64,000 nucleotides of DNA from Caulobacteraceae bacterium (GTDB lineage Bacteria; Pseudomonadota; Alphaproteobacteria; Caulobacterales; Caulobacteraceae). Below are positions 39,692 through 47,910 of the stretch, piece by piece. Under the pieces are notes generated by a model. The model searched no databases and had not been told where the DNA came from. It worked only from the letters and a program-made list of their open reading frames with translations. How positions within the stretch are numbered: the stretch's first letter is position 1; each line of letters starts with the position of its first letter. A program made the position numbers and the translations under genes. The stretch is from contig CANJME010000002.1 of assembly GCA_947475875.1 (NCBI GenBank), forward strand, positions 1 through 64,000, in the 5' to 3' direction.

Positions 39692-40795
39692 ATGGAGTCG
39701 GAGCCGCCAGAGCCGCCACATGATGGTCGCAAGATCATCCACGTCGACATGGACGCCTTCTATGCCTCGGTCGAACAGCGCGACAATCCGGACCTGAGGG
39801 GCAAACCGGTGGCCGTCGGCGGGCGCGAACGCGGCGTTGTGGCCGCCGCCAGCTATGAGGCGCGCAAATACGGGGTGCGCTCGGCCATGCCCTCGGTGAC
39901 CGCAATGCGCCAGTGCCCGGAGCTGATCTTCGTCAAGCCGCGGTTCGACGCCTACAAACAGGTGTCGCGCCAGATCCGCGAGATCTTCGCCCGCTACACG
40001 CCGCTGATCGAGCCCTTGTCGCTGGACGAGGCTTATCTGGATGTGACTGACAATCTAAAGGGCATGCCGATCGCCAGCGAGATCGCCCGGGAAATCCGCA
40101 CCGCCATCTTCGATGAGACGGGCCTGACCGCCTCGGCCGGAGTTTCCTACAACAAGTTCCTCGCCAAGGTGGCGTCCGACGTCAACAAACCCAACGGCCA
40201 GACCGTCATCCCGCCATCAAAGGCGATCGCGTTTCTCGAAGTGCTGCCGGTCACCAAGTTCTATGGCATCGGGCCAGCGACGGCGGCGAAACTGCATGGC
40301 TTTGGCATCACCACGGGCGGCGACTTGCGCATCCAGACCCTGGACTTCCTGACCCGGAATTTTGGCAAGGCCGGCGCCTGGTATTTCGACCTGGTGCGCG
40401 GCGTCGATCATCGCCAGGTGCGCCCCGACCGCGAGCGGAAATCGGTGGGCTCGGAAAACACCTTCTTTCAGGACCTGTCCGAACGCGCCGACATCGAGCG
40501 GGAAATTACCGACATCGCCGCCGATGTCTGGCGCCGCTGCGAGGGCGTGAAGACCACTGGCCGAACCGTCACCCTGAAGGTCAAGTACGCTGACTTCCAG
40601 ATCATCACCCGTGCGCGCTCGTTGGGCGCGCCCCTGGCTTGCTTAGGCGACTTGCAAGCCGCGGCGCTTGCGCTGGCCGACAGTGTCTTTCCGTTGCCGA
40701 AGGCGGTGCGGCTTTTGGGGGTGACGGTTTCGAACCTTGGATCGCCAGAGACGGGCGTCGCCGAGGCTCCGGCCCAGTTCGCGCTGGACCTATAA
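39692..40795 (+). CDS. dinB: DNA polymerase IV DinB
   Basis: Y-family translesion polymerase of 367 aa. The catalytic motif KIIHVDMDAFYASVEQRDNP and the second acidic motif PLSLDEAYLDVT (DE) are intact, as are the HhH TKFYGIGPATAAKLH and little-finger region. The C-terminus lacks an obvious QLxLF-type clamp-binding motif and ends AQFALDL, which may be a degenerate one. A LexA box lies 45 bases before the ATG. It overlaps convergent map by six bases. Confidence 0.96.
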   Translation: MESEPPEPPHDGRKIIHVDMDAFYASVEQRDNPDLRGKPVAVGGRERGVVAAASYEARKYGVRSAMPSVTAMRQCPELIFVKPRFDAYKQVSRQIREIFARYTPLIEPLSLDEAYLDVTDNLKGMPIASEIAREIRTAIFDETGLTASAGVSYNKFLAKVASDVNKPNGQTVIPPSKAIAFLEVLPVTKFYGIGPATAAKLHGFGITTGGDLRIQTLDFLTRNFGKAGAWYFDLVRGVDHRQVRPDRERKSVGSENTFFQDLSERADIEREITDIAADVWRRCEGVKTTGRTVTLKVKYADFQIITRARSLGAPLACLGDLQAAALALADSVFPLPKAVRLLGVTVSNLGSPETGVAEAPAQFALDL

Positions 40796-41617
40796 CCCCG
40801 CCGGCCGGAACAACCCCTTGGGCGAGCCGGTGAAAATCTCGTATCCCGTCTCGGTCACGCCGATCGAATGTTCGCACTGGGCTGACAGAGATTTGTCGCG
40901 CGTCACAGCCGTCCAGCCGTCGGAAAGCACTTTCACGTCATAGCGGCCGAGGTTCACCATCGGCTCGACGGTGAAGAACATGCCAGGTTTCAAAACATCG
41001 CCCTCGCCGCGGCGGCCGTAGTGCAGGATGTTTGGATTGTCGTGAAATACCAGGCCCAGACCATGGCCACAGAAATCGCGCACCACCGAACAGCGCTGGG
41101 ATTCCACATAAGCCTGAATGGCGTGGCCCACATCGCCAAGCCGCGCGCCGGGACGAACGGCCGCCAGCCCCCGGTCCATGCCTTCATAGAGCACGCTCAC
41201 CAGGCGCCGCGCCTTGGCCCCCACATCGCCGACCAGATACATGCGGCTGGTATCGCCATGCCAGCCGTCGACGATGACGGTCACATCGATATTGACGATG
41301 TCGCCGTCGGAGAGCCGCAGGTTCGTCCGCCCGCCCGGAATGCCGTGGCAGACCACATGGTTGGGCGAGATGCAGACCGTCTTGCCGTAACCCTTGTAGA
41401 ACAGGCAGGCGGGATAGGCGCCCTGGTCCAGAACGAAGGCGCGGGCCAGGTCATCCAGGTATTCGGTCTCGACGCCCGGAATCACGTGCGGCGTGAGCAT
41501 ATCCAGACACTCGGCCGCCAGCTTGCCGGCGCGGCGCATGCCCTCAAAGGCCTCCGGCCCGTGGATCTTGATGTCGGCCCCGCGAAAGGGGACGTCCAGG
41601 ATGTCGGCGTCAGTCAT
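40790..41617 (-). CDS. map: Methionine aminopeptidase, type I
   Basis: Removes the initiator methionine from nascent proteins. The two metal ions are bound by Asp/Asp (GDIVNIDVTVIVDGWHGDTS), His (CGHGLGLVFHDNP) and Glu/Glu (FFTVEPMVNLG and QCEHSIGVTETGYE). VCHGIPGGRTNLRLSDGD is also typical. Length 275 aa, with no N-terminal zinc-finger extension. ATG 41617 is the only reasonable start. Confidence 0.95.
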   Translation of the reverse strand: MTDADILDVPFRGADIKIHGPEAFEGMRRAGKLAAECLDMLTPHVIPGVETEYLDDLARAFVLDQGAYPACLFYKGYGKTVCISPNHVVCHGIPGGRTNLRLSDGDIVNIDVTVIVDGWHGDTSRMYLVGDVGAKARRLVSVLYEGMDRGLAAVRPGARLGDVGHAIQAYVESQRCSVVRDFCGHGLGLVFHDNPNILHYGRRGEGDVLKPGMFFTVEPMVNLGRYDVKVLSDGWTAVTRDKSLSAQCEHSIGVTETGYEIFTGSPKGLFRPAGL

Positions 41618-41648
41618 GGGCTCAATGTCGCAATTGGTTGGTTCGACT

Positions 41649-42053
41649 TCAACCTTTGGCGTGCGCCAGTTTCGAATAGGTTTCCGTGGACGCCAGGATC
41701 ACATGGTCTTCGACCGCCGCCTCGCGGTGAACATTGCCGCGGGCATAGTCGTCGGACGTCACCATATCCAGGAACGCCGCGCGGCTGGGGTATTGGACCA
41801 ATACGGCATAGGTCCAGCCTTTCCCCACTTCGCCATAGGCCGCGCCCTCGATGTTGCCGGCCCACAGCACTGTGCCGCCTCGCCGTTTGATCAGCGGCAT
41901 GGTGTTCTCGGAATAGCGGACATAGGCCTCCCAGCCCGTGCCTGAGCCGTCGGTCGCCTCATCCCTGAAACGGACCAGATTGATCATCGTCACCGGGCCG
42001 GTGTCTGGCAGGCTGCGGACGAAGGATTCGTTCAGTTCGGAGGGGTTGGTCAT
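41649..42053 (-). CDS. DUF1330-family protein
   Basis: A 134-aa ferredoxin-like alpha/beta-barrel protein related to DUF1330. MINLVRFRDEA, YSENTMPLIKRRGGTVLWAG and YPSRAAFLDMVTSDDY are the usual motifs. ATG 42053 overlaps the sfsA stop by four bases (ATGA), so it is translated with sfsA; ATG 42065 adds four residues. The family's function is unknown; related dimers act as small oxygenases or isomerases. Confidence 0.8.
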   Translation of the reverse strand: MTNPSELNESFVRSLPDTGPVTMINLVRFRDEATDGSGTGWEAYVRYSENTMPLIKRRGGTVLWAGNIEGAAYGEVGKGWTYAVLVQYPSRAAFLDMVTSDDYARGNVHREAAVEDHVILASTETYSKLAHAKG

Positions 42054-42754
42054 GGGACCTTCCATTCAATAGGCCGCGTCAACGTGATGCCGCCCGGGCC
42101 GACCTCGCAGCCATAACACAGGACTTCCACGCCGCCCCGCGTGGCGCGAGCGAGCGCGGCGGAGAATTTGGGGTCGATGTCAGCGGCGACTGAAAACGCC
42201 GCGCAGTCGGTTCGCTGGGTAAGAAACAGCGCCACCGCCCGCGCGCCGGCGCTCACCATCGCTTCCAGTTCTTCGAGATGCCCCGCCGCCCGCGCCGAAA
42301 CGCTGTCGGGAAACTCCGCCAAACCCGGACGCCGGGCCAGGGTGACGCTCTTGACCTCGAGGTAGCAGGCCGGGCGATCCGGATGCTCCAGCAGAAAATC
42401 CACCCGGCTTCTTGCGCCGTAACGGACTTCGCGCCGCAGGCTCGGATAGCCCGCCAGTTCCGGGATCGCGCCAGCTCGTAACGCCTCCTCGACGATGCGG
42501 TTGGGCAGCAGGGTGTTGACGCCCACCAGCGCGCCGTCCGCTTCCACCAGCTCCAGCGTATGCGCCAGTTTCCGCGTCGGGCTGTCTGAGCGCGACAGCC
42601 ACACTTTCGAGCCGGGCACAGCCAGTCCCAGCATCGAGCCCGGGTTCGGACAGTGGGCCGTGACGGCCGATCCGTCCGCGAGCAACACATCGGCGAAGAA
42701 GCGCTTGTAGCGGCTCGCCAGGGTTCCGGGGATCAGCAGGGAGGGGAAATCCAT
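42050..42754 (-). CDS. sfsA: Sugar fermentation stimulation protein SfsA
   Basis: A 234-aa nuclease-fold protein of the SfsA family. It has the N-terminal OB-like part (LIPGTLASRYKRFFADVLL, CPNPGSMLGLAVPGSKVWLS) and the nuclease-like part with DFLLEHPDRPACYLEVKSVTL (Asp, Glu, Lys arrangement). It is proposed to be a DNA-binding or nuclease protein; the name reflects an old E. coli phenotype. ATG 42754 (MDFPSLLIPG) fits the family start; 42766 is four codons earlier. Co-translated with DUF1330. Confidence 0.9.
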   Translation of the reverse strand: MDFPSLLIPGTLASRYKRFFADVLLADGSAVTAHCPNPGSMLGLAVPGSKVWLSRSDSPTRKLAHTLELVEADGALVGVNTLLPNRIVEEALRAGAIPELAGYPSLRREVRYGARSRVDFLLEHPDRPACYLEVKSVTLARRPGLAEFPDSVSARAAGHLEELEAMVSAGARAVALFLTQRTDCAAFSVAADIDPKFSAALARATRGGVEVLCYGCEVGPGGITLTRPIEWKVP

Positions 42755-42812
42755 GGTCCTCGCCATAACCTGAACCGTTGCCCCGCGCAGCCACCCTGCT
42801 AATCAGTCGGTC

Positions 42813-43571
42813 ATGACCGTTCCTGGATCCAAGGTGACCTGCGCTGTCCTCATCATCGGGGACGAGATTCTGTCGGGCCGCACCCAGGACACCAACCTCG
42901 CCGCCATCGCCCGCTATCTCGCCCAGTACGGCATCGACGTACCAGAGGCCCGCGTGGTCGGTGATGTGGCGGCTGAGATCATCGCGGCGGTGAATTATCT
43001 GCGAACCACCTACGACTATCTGATCACCACCGGTGGCATCGGCCCGACCCACGACGACATCACCGCCGACTGCGTGGCGGAGGCATTCGGCGTCGCGCTG
43101 CACGAGGATCAGTCGATCCTGGACTTGCTCTCGGCCCGCTGGGAGCTGACGCCCGCCCGCCGGCGTATGGCGCGCATTCCCGACGGCGGTTTTCTGGTGC
43201 GCAACAAGGTGCAAGGGCCCCCCGCCTTCGGCATCGCCAATGTCTTCGTGCTAGCCGGCGTGCCTTCGATCATGCGCGGCATGCTGGAAGATGTCGGCCA
43301 CCGCATGCGCCCGGGCGCGGTAACTCATTCCAAAACCCTGCGCGTCGACGGCTCGGGCGAGGGCGTGATCGCGGCGCCATTGGAAGCGGTGGCCAAGGCC
43401 CATCCGGACCTGTCGCTGGGCAGCTATCCGTTTTTCAGCCAGGAAGGTTATGGCTCGAACCTGGTGGTGCGCGGCCGCGACCTGGCCGAGGTCGAGTCCG
43501 CCTACGCCGAACTGGAGGCCGCTCTTCGCGCCGACGGCATCACCGGCCTGACCGCGGTAGAAAACGCCTAG
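42813..43571 (+). CDS. CinA N-terminal-like molybdopterin-binding protein
   Basis: A 252-aa protein of COG1058 with a MoaB/MogA fold. AVLIIGDEILSGRTQDTN begins the fold and LITTGGIGPTHDDITADCVA is the substrate loop. It is the short form lacking the C-terminal NMN-amidase domain, as in many Alphaproteobacteria, so it is not full-length CinA. Reported activities in this family are ADP-ribose pyrophosphatase-like or unknown. It is divergent from sfsA by 58 bases. Confidence 0.88.
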   Translation: MTVPGSKVTCAVLIIGDEILSGRTQDTNLAAIARYLAQYGIDVPEARVVGDVAAEIIAAVNYLRTTYDYLITTGGIGPTHDDITADCVAEAFGVALHEDQSILDLLSARWELTPARRRMARIPDGGFLVRNKVQGPPAFGIANVFVLAGVPSIMRGMLEDVGHRMRPGAVTHSKTLRVDGSGEGVIAAPLEAVAKAHPDLSLGSYPFFSQEGYGSNLVVRGRDLAEVESAYAELEAALRADGITGLTAVENA

Positions 43572-43960
43572 GGACCGAAACGCCGGCCATCGCGGCCGAC
43601 CAGATTGAGCTCGGGCCGATCATTGCGCGCCAGGATCTGGGCATAGGCCGGCCCGTTGCTGCCCAGGCTCATGCCCGCGCCGTCCTCTAGCGCCGAAATC
43701 TTCACGGTCGGCTTGCCCTCCGATGTGATCAGCCGCAGCAGCACGGTTTCCGGATACATTGAACCGTCTGGCTGACGGCTGGCGGGGAACAGGCTGATCG
43801 AGGCGCGGACCCGGCCCTTGTCGTCGGTGATCTGCAGGCCCTTGCCCCGCAAAATGCCGTCGTCGGCCGCAGCCTTCGCGGCTGTCGCGTAAAGGGTCTG
43901 ATAGCCCACAAGACCCAGATTGATGACGGTAAGCCCAACGAGCACGGGTGTGAGTTTCAT
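43568..43960 (-). CDS. Membrane-anchored protein with beta-rich ectodomain, unknown
   Basis: A 130-aa protein that starts with a signal anchor (MKLTPVLVGLTVINLGLVGY) and then a beta-rich domain, with ITDDKGRVRASISLFPASR, VLLRLITSEGKPTVKISA and LNLVGRDGRRFGP. Regular alternation of charged and hydrophobic residues suggests strands. No family recognised. ATG 43960 has GGAAGC upstream. It overlaps the convergent cinA-like stop by four bases. Confidence 0.72.
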   Translation of the reverse strand: MKLTPVLVGLTVINLGLVGYQTLYATAAKAAADDGILRGKGLQITDDKGRVRASISLFPASRQPDGSMYPETVLLRLITSEGKPTVKISALEDGAGMSLGSNGPAYAQILARNDRPELNLVGRDGRRFGP

Positions 43961-44082
43961 GGCTGCTTCCGCAATTGAACCGCCCGGGCGGGGCGGGAAG
44001 GGCGCAAGTCTCCGCCCGAAGTTTGGCGTCCGCAAGGCGGCCGTGGACGGGGCGAGGCGGCCCGCCTATGGTCCGGGGCAGG

Positions 44083-44171
44083 GCGGACGTGGCGGAACTG
44101 GTAGACGCACCGGACTTAAAATCCGTTGGGCCGCAAGGCCTGTGAGGGTTCGAGTCCCTCCGTCCGCACCA
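44083..44171 (+). tRNA. tRNA-Leu (anticodon TAA), CCA encoded
   Basis: The acceptor arms gcggacg and cgtccgc pair perfectly, with discriminator A and an encoded CCA at 44169-44171. The anticodon loop is cTTAAaa-type with TAA at 44117-44119. A long variable arm (ttgggccgcaaggcctg) and the T-loop ggttcgagtcc show a class II leucine tRNA. It decodes UUA and perhaps UUG, rare codons in a GC-rich genome. The CCA end is embedded in a following hairpin. Confidence 0.96.
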
Positions 44172-44201
44172 GGCTTCGCCTGCTCCGCAGGCTATGCCTG
44201 G
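44169..44201 (+). other. Two-tier hairpin directly 3' of tRNA-Leu
   Basis: CCAGGC (which includes the encoded CCA) pairs with GCCTGG, and inside it GCCTGC-TCC-GCAGGC pairs perfectly, with TTC/TAT between. No T-run follows, so it is probably an RNA processing or stability element or a Rho-type end rather than a classic terminator. Confidence 0.5.
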
Positions 44202-44282
44202 GCAAGCGCCGTTTAGGGCTTTGCCGACTTCACGCGTAGCCATCACCAAGGGGCGATGACTGAAACGCGTGCCGGCGCTTGC
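44202..44282 (+). other. Structured intergenic element, possible RNA
   Basis: A nested set of inverted repeats. GCAAGCGCCG (44202-44211) pairs exactly with CGGCGCTTGC (44273-44282), inside it ACGCGT (44232-44237) pairs with ACGCGT (44265-44270), then AGCCATC (44238-44244) with GATGACT (44255-44261, one mismatch). Such continuous nesting within 81 bases is more than I expect by chance, though GC-rich DNA folds easily. It could be a small RNA, a leader of the next gene or a protein-binding site. 44283-44405 shows nothing I can name. Confidence 0.35.
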
Positions 44283-44405
44283 GGCCTGCATGTCGCACCG
44301 ATAGGAAATTTTCGCGCAATGTTACTCGGCCATGCACCGCCGATGCGCGAAGTGGCGCAGGCATGCACGATGTCCGGCCGGAAACCGACGTGAAGGGAAA
44401 CGTTT

Positions 44406-45335
44406 GTGGGTATAGCTGAATTTTTTGCGTCAGGCGCTTTCCTGTTCACCTATTCCGGGCTGCTGTTGCTGCTGACCGGCATCGCGATCGCCCGTAATCA
44501 AATCTCGCTCGCCTCGGAGGCCAAGGCCTCGCGTGAACTTGTGGGGGTCGTCGAAGCCGCCCACACCCGGAACGTTTCGGGCAAGGTCGAGCAGTTGCTC
44601 ATCCTGAACGAGACCACGGGCGCGCGCATTCTCACCAATGCCGCCTGTCGCCGCGACGATCTCGAGGAACACAAGGTCTGGCGCAACCCCAAGTCCGCAA
44701 CGGCCAAGGCGATCGCGCATTATCTGGGCCTGATGGCGGCGGTGCCCGCCGAGCGCCACAGTCTTGAGGGCCTGCGTCCGGCAAGAATGCCGATCGAGGA
44801 AGAGTACCGCCGGCTTCACAAGGGTCTGGGCGGCTTTGGCGACTTCATCATCCGGGTGGCGCTGCTTGGCACCTTCATGGGCCTTATCGCCGCCCTGACC
44901 ATCGCCAGCGCCAACATCGGCGCCGATCAGGCCTCGGCGGCCGATCAAAGCGCTCACATGCGCGATTTCATCCAGACCCTGCTCGCCACGGCGGCGAACA
45001 AGTTCTGGATTTCGGCGGTGGGCATCGGCTGCGCCCTGATCGTGCAGATCTATCGCTCCACCGCGGAGAAAGCCGCCCATATCGTGCGCCTGGGAGACGC
45101 CTTCGACCATGCGCTGACCGATCCCGACATCGCCGCCGCCTGGTGCCCGACGCCGGCCACGCAGGAGGACAGCGATCTTGGGCTGGTCAGGGAGGCCATC
45201 CGCGAGCGGATCGCGAAACTCAATCTTGGCCCCCTCAACGATGCGATCGCCGAGACCGCCGCTGCGATCAGGGCCAACGCCGGCCACTCCGTTATCTCGA
45301 TTGGCCCCGCGCCGTCGCGCCGGAGCGACGGGTGA
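44406..45335 (+). CDS. TolQ/ExbB/MotA-like ion-channel subunit
   Basis: A 309-aa inner-membrane protein with the three-helix layout of TolQ/ExbB: helix 1 at about residues 10-29, a cytoplasmic stretch of about 115 residues, helix 2 at about 147-170 and helix 3 at about 200-216. The pore motif VALLGTFMGLIAALTIASA resembles the GLLGTVxGMIxAF of the family, and ATAANKFWISAVGIGCALIV the third helix. The start is GTG 44406 with AAGGGA upstream. The last 90 residues are cytoplasmic helices. It lies beside tRNA-Leu, not next to tolA/tolB, tonB or flagellar genes, so its machine is unknown. Confidence 0.72.
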   Translation: MGIAEFFASGAFLFTYSGLLLLLTGIAIARNQISLASEAKASRELVGVVEAAHTRNVSGKVEQLLILNETTGARILTNAACRRDDLEEHKVWRNPKSATAKAIAHYLGLMAAVPAERHSLEGLRPARMPIEEEYRRLHKGLGGFGDFIIRVALLGTFMGLIAALTIASANIGADQASAADQSAHMRDFIQTLLATAANKFWISAVGIGCALIVQIYRSTAEKAAHIVRLGDAFDHALTDPDIAAAWCPTPATQEDSDLGLVREAIRERIAKLNLGPLNDAIAETAAAIRANAGHSVISIGPAPSRRSDG

Positions 45336-45952
45336 TGCCTGCACGATTGCGGCGACGTTCAGGCCATACGGAATCGGCGAGCGATGAAGGACCCTTTGTG
45401 TCCTTCACGGACCTGGTCATCGGGATTCTGTTTCTCTTCCTGATCCTGGTGGCTGCTCTCATCCTGATGAACCAGGAAGTGGTTCGCCGGCTGCAGGAGC
45501 AGATTCGCGAACTGCAGGTCCAGGTCGACGCGGCCAAGAAACTGGAGGCCGACAATCCGCCTTTCCGGCTGGGGATCATTTTCAATATCTACCAGCGACC
45601 ATCCCAGAGTTCGGAATGGACCTATTCGCGTACGGTTCGGCTCTTCCGCTCGCCCACTGGTCGTTGTGTGAACACCGTCATCCTGCGGAGCAATCTGAGC
45701 ACCGCCTGGAAACCGCCGGTGGAAGAAGGCGACGTTCCCACCGCCAAGGACCAGGACCTCATCAAGACCATCCCGGTGTGCGGCATGTCCGCCTCGGGAG
45801 ATCACTGGGACTCCGGATCGGAAGAGGGTGATCTGGAGAGGGTATCTCCGACTTTGTATGAAGGATCCGCGATGCTGTACAAATCGACCGGGGCGACGAA
45901 GGTCTACATCCAGTACCGCGTGTTGGGTATTTATGATGACTATTTCCGCTAG
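45335..45952 (+). CDS. TolR/ExbD/MotB-like partner with novel C-domain
   Basis: A 205-aa protein overlapping the previous gene by one base (TGATG). After a basic cytoplasmic end it has one transmembrane helix (about 24-45) with the FTDL motif, Asp26 placed like the proton-carrying aspartate of MotB/TolR/ExbD. A coiled coil (47-72, QEVVRRLQEQIRELQVQVDA) leads to a 130-residue periplasmic domain with no OmpA peptidoglycan-binding motif: FRLGIIFNIYQRP, TGRCVNTVILRSN, VCGMSASGDHWDSGS, YIQYRVLGIYDDYFR. The C-domain, with two cysteines, is unrecognised. Confidence 0.68.
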   Translation: MPARLRRRSGHTESASDEGPFVSFTDLVIGILFLFLILVAALILMNQEVVRRLQEQIRELQVQVDAAKKLEADNPPFRLGIIFNIYQRPSQSSEWTYSRTVRLFRSPTGRCVNTVILRSNLSTAWKPPVEEGDVPTAKDQDLIKTIPVCGMSASGDHWDSGSEEGDLERVSPTLYEGSAMLYKSTGATKVYIQYRVLGIYDDYFR

Positions 45953-45976
45953 CCCGCTGCTTCAGGGCGCAAGCCT

Positions 45977-47203
45977 GTGAAATCCCGCCTCGCGTCGATG
46001 GCCTTCGGCGGCGTCCTTGCCGCGGGCGGGGCGCTTGCCGCCTTCGCCCAGCCATCAGCTTACCGCCCGGTCGGCGACCCAGCCCTGGTGAAAGACCTGC
46101 CGTCAGCGCGCATGTACAGCGCGCCCCAGGGGATCATCTACAAAACCGCGGACTTCAACAGCGAGAACGTGCGCCTGACGGCCCAGTGGTTTTACGCCAG
46201 CACGAACGAGGGCAAGAAGCTGCCCACGGTCATCATGGCGCACGGCTGGGGCGCCACGGCCGCCAACTTTCGGGACGACGCCGTCGATTTGGCGCGTGCG
46301 GGCTTTCTGGTCATGCTGTTCGACTACCGCGGCTGGGGTGACAGCGACGGGCGGGTGATGCTGACGACCGGTCGTCCCCCGGCGGGAGGCAAGGCGGCCG
46401 CGGCGCAGGTGCGTGAGCTGCGGGGCTATTTCGACCCCTGGGAGCAGGAAGACGACTGGTTCAACGCCATCAACTTTGCGGTGACCAATCCGATGGTCGA
46501 CGCAGAGCGCATCGGCATCCGCGGCGCCAGCGAGTCCGGAGGCGAGGTCATTTATGTTGCGGCCCACGAGCCGAGGGTCAAAGCCCTGGTCAGCCAGGCG
46601 AGCCGGCTTGATTTGCGCCCGCCGCCCTTGCCCTACAAGCTGGACCTTGCCACAGCGATAGCCGACGCAAACGCGACGGCCGGGCGTATCGCCGCGGGTC
46701 AGGAGCCGTACCCGGCCGATGGCGCCCGCGCGCCCGGCAACATGGTCGGCGCGGCGGTTGGCAACAAGGTCATGCGCTGGGCGCCTCTGGAACAGGCTGA
46801 TCGGGTGAACGCGCCCGTGCTGTTCGTCCTGGCCGAGAAGGAGGAGATGTTCTCTAACACCGACAACGGCGTGGCGGCCTGCGACAAGGTCAAGGGACCG
46901 CGCAAGACGGTGATCGTCCCCAACGCGAACCATAACGACTTCTACGCCATCCAGCGGCCGGCGGCGATCACGCTGGCCATTGACTGGTTCGACAAGTACC
47001 TGAAGCCTGCCGGCGCGCCGACCCGCATCCCTGTTATCCGCTCAGCTACGCCTGAACGCGGCGATTGCCTGCCGCCGGCCAAGCTGGAGATCGAGGGTCT
47101 CTTCGCCGGGGCCGGCGGGGCGGATGGGAACGACGGCAAAGGGCGCGGAGGTGGCGGCGGTTTGACCCCACCGCCACAGGACTCGCCGGATCGGTGGAAT
47201 TGA
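45977..47203 (+). CDS. Exported alpha/beta hydrolase
   Basis: A 408-aa secreted hydrolase with signal peptide (MKSRLASMAFGGVLAAGGAL, probable cut after AFA). The fold shows TVIMAHGWGATAANFRDD (oxyanion), LFDYRGWGDSDGR, the nucleophile elbow GIRGASESGG and the catalytic histidine in NANHNDFYAIQ. It resembles dienelactone hydrolase/acetyl-xylan-esterase-like proteins of COG1073. GTG 45977 is 24 bases after the TolR-like stop. The last 40 residues are a Gly/Pro-rich tail (GKGRGGGGGLTPPPQ), odd for the family and seen again in neighbours. Substrate unknown. Confidence 0.8.
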   Translation: MKSRLASMAFGGVLAAGGALAAFAQPSAYRPVGDPALVKDLPSARMYSAPQGIIYKTADFNSENVRLTAQWFYASTNEGKKLPTVIMAHGWGATAANFRDDAVDLARAGFLVMLFDYRGWGDSDGRVMLTTGRPPAGGKAAAAQVRELRGYFDPWEQEDDWFNAINFAVTNPMVDAERIGIRGASESGGEVIYVAAHEPRVKALVSQASRLDLRPPPLPYKLDLATAIADANATAGRIAAGQEPYPADGARAPGNMVGAAVGNKVMRWAPLEQADRVNAPVLFVLAEKEEMFSNTDNGVAACDKVKGPRKTVIVPNANHNDFYAIQRPAAITLAIDWFDKYLKPAGAPTRIPVIRSATPERGDCLPPAKLEIEGLFAGAGGADGNDGKGRGGGGGLTPPPQDSPDRWN

Positions 47204-47304
47204 ACCTTGAAGAGGGCGGCGGGTTCCAATTCTCGCGTCTACTCAAAATCTGAGTGACCGGTGCGGATTTTGTGGCAAATGAGCGTCGAACGGAGTCAAC
47301 GAAG

Positions 47305-47793
47305 ATGCGCATGAAATCCCTGACCATCCTCGTTTGCGCCGGCCTGGCGCTGGCCGCATGCAGCGTATCAACCCCGTCGCCTGCACCGAGTCAGTTCAAC
47401 ACCACCACCAGCATGGCCGATGTGATGAACCGCATCATCGATCCGGTCGCCCAGCGCATGCTGCGCCGGTCAGGCTCGATTGACACCGCCGAAGGCACCA
47501 AGACGATCCTGCCCGCCAGCGACGCGGAATGGCAGCTGGCGGAGAACGAGGCGACGATCCTGATCGAAAGCGGCAATCTGCTCCTGATCCCCTCGCGCAT
47601 CAAAAAGCTCGACGACAAGGACACCGACTGGGTGAAATACACCAACCTGATGGTCCAGCTGGCCCAGGAGGAACGCGCCGCCATCATCGCCAAGGATGGC
47701 GACAAGATGTTCGATATAGGGGCCAAGATCTGGGACGAGGCCTGCACCGGCTGCCATAAGAAATACGTCATTCCGACCCTGCCGAGGTCGTAG
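47305..47793 (+). CDS. Class II c-type cytochrome lipoprotein
   Basis: A 162-aa lipoprotein: signal peptide with lipobox L-A-A-C (Cys19), then a four-helix-bundle-like sequence and a single C-terminal heme site CTGCHKKY. A heme motif at the C-terminal end is the mark of class II cytochromes (c' or c556). The axial ligand is probably a methionine or histidine in the first helix, not assigned. ATG 47305 has GGAG about ten bases upstream. It lies before a porin and could pass electrons in the periplasm, possibly with the PQQ dehydrogenase 1.6 kb away. Confidence 0.8.
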   Translation: MRMKSLTILVCAGLALAACSVSTPSPAPSQFNTTTSMADVMNRIIDPVAQRMLRRSGSIDTAEGTKTILPASDAEWQLAENEATILIESGNLLLIPSRIKKLDDKDTDWVKYTNLMVQLAQEERAAIIAKDGDKMFDIGAKIWDEACTGCHKKYVIPTLPRS

Positions 47794-47910
47794 CCTCGCG
47801 CCAGGCGCGGGTCCGCACTTTTTGCGACGCGGGGCGCCAGGGAAACCCCAAGGCCGCGCGTAATGGTCCTTGGAGGTGCGGGACGTCTCCCGTGAGGGTT
47901 TGGGGGAACC

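Noticed and set aside
44083-45952. Integrated mobile island at tRNA-Leu
   Set aside because: Gene position beside a tRNA suggested an island, but no integrase, no repeat of the tRNA 3' end downstream and no shift in base composition were seen.
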